Shown piece after piece: positions 14,798 through 15,021 of a stretch of 15,021 nucleotides of DNA. Both the position numbers and the translations under genes were made by a program. Every line of letters starts with the position of its first letter. The stretch's first letter is position 1. This DNA comes from an uncultured Collinsella sp. (lineage in GTDB: Bacteria; Actinomycetota; Coriobacteriia; Coriobacteriales; Coriobacteriaceae), in the NCBI GenBank assembly GCA_900554135.1, contig USFU01000028.1, positions 1 through 15,021 of the forward strand, read 5' to 3'. The notes beneath the pieces are model-generated. The model saw only the letters and a program-made list of their open reading frames with translations. It was not told the origin of the DNA and searched no databases.

Positions 14798-14827
14798 ATG
14801 CCATGCCACTCGCCGGAATGCGGCATG
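14798..14827 (+). terminator. weak hairpin after the ECF operon
   Basis: CATGCC (14802-14807, with an alternative copy at 14797-14802) can pair with GGCATG (14822-14827). The stem is only 6 bp and the following bases (TGACCTGTTTGTC) are a poor T-run. It is a possible but unconvincing operon end. Confidence 0.25.
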
Positions 14828-14882
14828 TGACCTGTTTGTCGTTTGCGATAATGCCTATATCAATGCTTCGAGAGGAGTCGTC

Positions 14883-15021
14883 ATGAAGCCACGTAACGTT
14901 GCCATCGCCTGCGGTGTCGCGGGAGCCGCCGTCGGCCTTGCCGCTGCCACCGGCATCGTTTACCGCAAGCAAATCAAGTCCGCCGCGTCGCTCAAACGCT
15001 TGACCGACTATGCGGATGGCT
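14883..15021 (+). CDS. N-terminal part of an unrecognised membrane-anchored or exported protein (3' end outside window)
   Basis: AGAGGAG (about 14871-14877) sits at good distance from ATG 14883, and 46 codons are visible without a stop. The N-terminus is MKPRN followed by a Gly/Ala-rich hydrophobic helix (about residues 6-26, ending GIVYRK). A basic segment KQIKSAASLKRLTDYADG follows. This is an uncleaved signal-anchor or a signal peptide. Too little is present to name a family. A 93-nt gap with possible -10 sequences (GATAAT 14847-14852, TATATC 14856-14861) and a new strong ribosome binding site suggest its own transcript. Confidence 0.65.
   Translation, partial: MKPRNVAIACGVAGAAVGLAAATGIVYRKQIKSAASLKRLTDYADG

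Noticed and set aside
1..15021. CRISPR arrays, tRNA or rRNA genes, insertion sequences
   Set aside because: No regularly spaced direct repeats, no cloverleaf or rRNA-like sequence and no transposase-like protein were seen on either strand.

Overview
The window looks like chromosomal DNA of a high-GC, Gram-positive gut actinobacterium of the Coriobacteriia, most likely Collinsella or a close relative. This rests on GC-rich codon use, an LPXTG cell-wall protein with FIVAR modules, and a cluster of flavin-carrying surface proteins with an ApbE flavin transferase. The genus is an inference by style and was not tested by any search.

Layout. Positions 1-620 hold the 3' end of a D-2-hydroxyacid dehydrogenase (+), followed by two inverted-repeat elements (625-646 and 660-763). 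A minus-strand RHH antitoxin / PIN toxin pair occupies 798-1662. A minus-strand M18 aminopeptidase (1877-3262) is followed by two hairpins, one of them a clear intrinsic terminator. A divergent intergenic region (3263-3586) carries a perfect 19-nt palindrome and a leader hairpin. From 3587 to 14789 everything is on the + strand. First comes a 1277-residue, sortase-anchored FMN-binding surface protein (3587-7420), then an intrinsic terminator (7457-7489). Seven tightly packed genes follow: a membrane-anchored protein with three FMN domains, a small membrane-anchored single-FMN protein, a NapH/NosR-like polytopic Fe-S protein, a Tat/lipoprotein ApbE, a NusG domain II membrane protein, and two fused ECF-transporter polypeptides (S+A and A+T). 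The window ends inside a small gene with a hydrophobic N-terminus (14883 onward).

How the genes may work together (inference). The Fe-S protein could take electrons from the membrane pool. It could pass them to covalent flavins on the 157-residue and 496-residue anchored proteins, and onward to the cell-wall-anchored flavoprotein. ApbE would attach FMN to the five threonine sites visible in the three flavoproteins. The fused ECF transporter is a candidate supplier of flavin (FAD) or another vitamin/isoprenoid-like substrate for the same machinery. This resembles in logic, though not in gene content, the flavin-based extracellular electron transfer locus of Listeria. No ndh2, no Rnf core and no multiheme cytochrome is visible here.
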